25,048 nt of DNA, from contig JAWXBG010000247.1 in NCBI GenBank assembly GCA_034439875.1, forward strand, positions 1 through 25,048. Direction: 5' to 3'. Below are positions 24,406 to 25,048 of this stretch, one piece after another. This DNA comes from JAWXBG01 sp034439875. Lineage in GTDB: Bacteria; Bacteroidota; Bacteroidia; Flavobacteriales_D; Sanyastnellaceae. Position numbers and translations under genes: made by a program. The notes under the pieces are model-generated. The model saw nothing but the letters and a program-made list of their open reading frames with translations. It did no database searches and was not told where the DNA came from. How positions within the stretch are numbered: position 1 is the first letter of the stretch; every line of letters begins with the position of its first letter.

Positions 24406-25048
24406 ATGAATAAAAAAGAACATATTCCTTTAGATATATCAGTAGATTGTGTTGTTTTTGGATTTGCGGATGATACCCTCAAGCTCTTACTCATCGAGCA
24501 GAAATTACCGCAAGCGCCTAAGCAAAATATCAAGTTGAAGAAACAAATGGCTGTACCCGGTGACCTTGTGCACGAAGAAGAAAGCCTTGATGATGCGGCA
24601 GCAAGAGTTCTCTTAGAATTAACAAAACTAAGCGGTATCTACCTCAAACAGTTTCACACTTTTGGAGACCCCAACCGAGTACGTGATCTCAAAGATCAGG
24701 AATGGCTTCGGGCTTTTCGAGCAAACCCAGAGCGCAGAGTAGTCACTGTGGCATACTATAGTTTGGTGAGCATGGAAGACTTCAAACCGAAAGCAGCCTC
24801 TTTCGCCGGAAAAGCGCATTGGGTAGATGTATATAATATCCCTAAGCTAGCATTCGACCATAATACGATTGTGGATGCCGCGATGAAAATGCTGAGGCAT
24901 GAACTAATGGCAGATCACATTGGTTTCGAACTCCTGCCGGAGAAATTTACCCTATCGAAACTCCAGAAACTCTATGAAATAATTCTAGACAAAAAATTAG
25001 ATAAAAGAAATTTCCGAAAGAATATTCTTCGCACAAACAAGGTGAAAC
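24406..25048 (+). CDS. NrtR-type transcriptional regulator (degenerate Nudix plus winged helix), 3' end outside window
   Basis: The 214 codons seen begin MNKKEHIPLDISVDCVVFGF. The Nudix-like fold carries LKLLLIEQK, and the Nudix box (VPGDLVHEEESLDDAAARVL) has Ala-Arg where catalytic enzymes have Arg-Glu, so it should sense rather than hydrolyse a ligand. LKQFHTFGDPNRV and RRVVTVAYYSLV are hallmarks of NrtR. The C-terminal part (LPEKFTLSKLQKLYEIILDK, LDKRNFRKNIL) is the winged-helix DNA-binding domain, cut by the window end. NrtR relatives in Bacteroidota control NAD or sugar catabolic genes. The divergent pfkA operon and the 24279 palindrome point to control of glycolysis. AAGAGACA before the ATG is a weak ribosome binding site. 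Confidence 0.88.
   Translation, partial: MNKKEHIPLDISVDCVVFGFADDTLKLLLIEQKLPQAPKQNIKLKKQMAVPGDLVHEEESLDDAAARVLLELTKLSGIYLKQFHTFGDPNRVRDLKDQEWLRAFRANPERRVVTVAYYSLVSMEDFKPKAASFAGKAHWVDVYNIPKLAFDHNTIVDAAMKMLRHELMADHIGFELLPEKFTLSKLQKLYEIILDKKLDKRNFRKNILRTNKVK

Overview
The window looks like chromosome from a free-living member of the Bacteroidota (Flavobacteriales/Chitinophagales type). The evidence is moderate-to-low GC, several secreted proteins with type IX secretion system (T9SS) C-terminal sorting domains of both type A and type B, SprB and PKD repeats, a PorE-like TPR/propeller/OmpA protein, promoters matching the Bacteroidota -7 element TAnnTTTG, few Shine-Dalgarno sites, and several obligatory TTG starts. 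No rRNA, tRNA, CRISPR array, prophage or intact transposase was seen.

Left part (70-4918): three plus-strand genes for T9SS-exported surface proteins, all damaged. The first (M43 metalloprotease plus SprB repeats) has a stop in its signal peptide, a frameshift/deletion in the catalytic domain and a shortened sorting domain. The second (propeller plus PKD) has lost its sorting domain to a nonsense codon and a frameshift. The third joins a foreign N-terminal piece to a paralogous copy of the second gene's PKD/sorting tail.

Middle (5123-16574): mostly ordinary housekeeping and metabolism. It holds pyrD; an orphan HigA antitoxin with a relic of its HigB toxin; rarA and trmD; an aldo/keto reductase; a broken CHAP peptidase gene carrying a 173-bp fold-back (MITE-like) insertion flanked by TTAA; an LprI-like secreted protein; a short-chain dehydrogenase; an unknown small protein; a PorE-like OmpA protein translationally coupled to tsaD; and an SRPBCC protein convergent with tsaD.

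Right part (16891-25048): a large T9SS type B PKD protein, then a roughly 450-bp tandem repeat array (135-bp unit) whose first unit has the same terminal sequence as the fold-back element at 10.7 kb. Facing it is a tight five-gene minus-strand operon of central carbon metabolism: pfkA, gap, a BadF/NAGK-type sugar kinase, a methylglyoxal-synthase-like protein lacking key catalytic residues, and a beta-phosphoglucomutase. A divergent NrtR-type (degenerate Nudix plus winged-helix) regulator runs off the window end. A perfect 17-bp inverted repeat lies directly against the -7 element of the pfkA promoter, so this regulator may repress the glycolytic operon.

The most notable observations are the fold-back element and its link to the tandem array, the possible pseudoenzyme in the glycolytic operon with its candidate operator, and the erosion of the T9SS cargo cluster.
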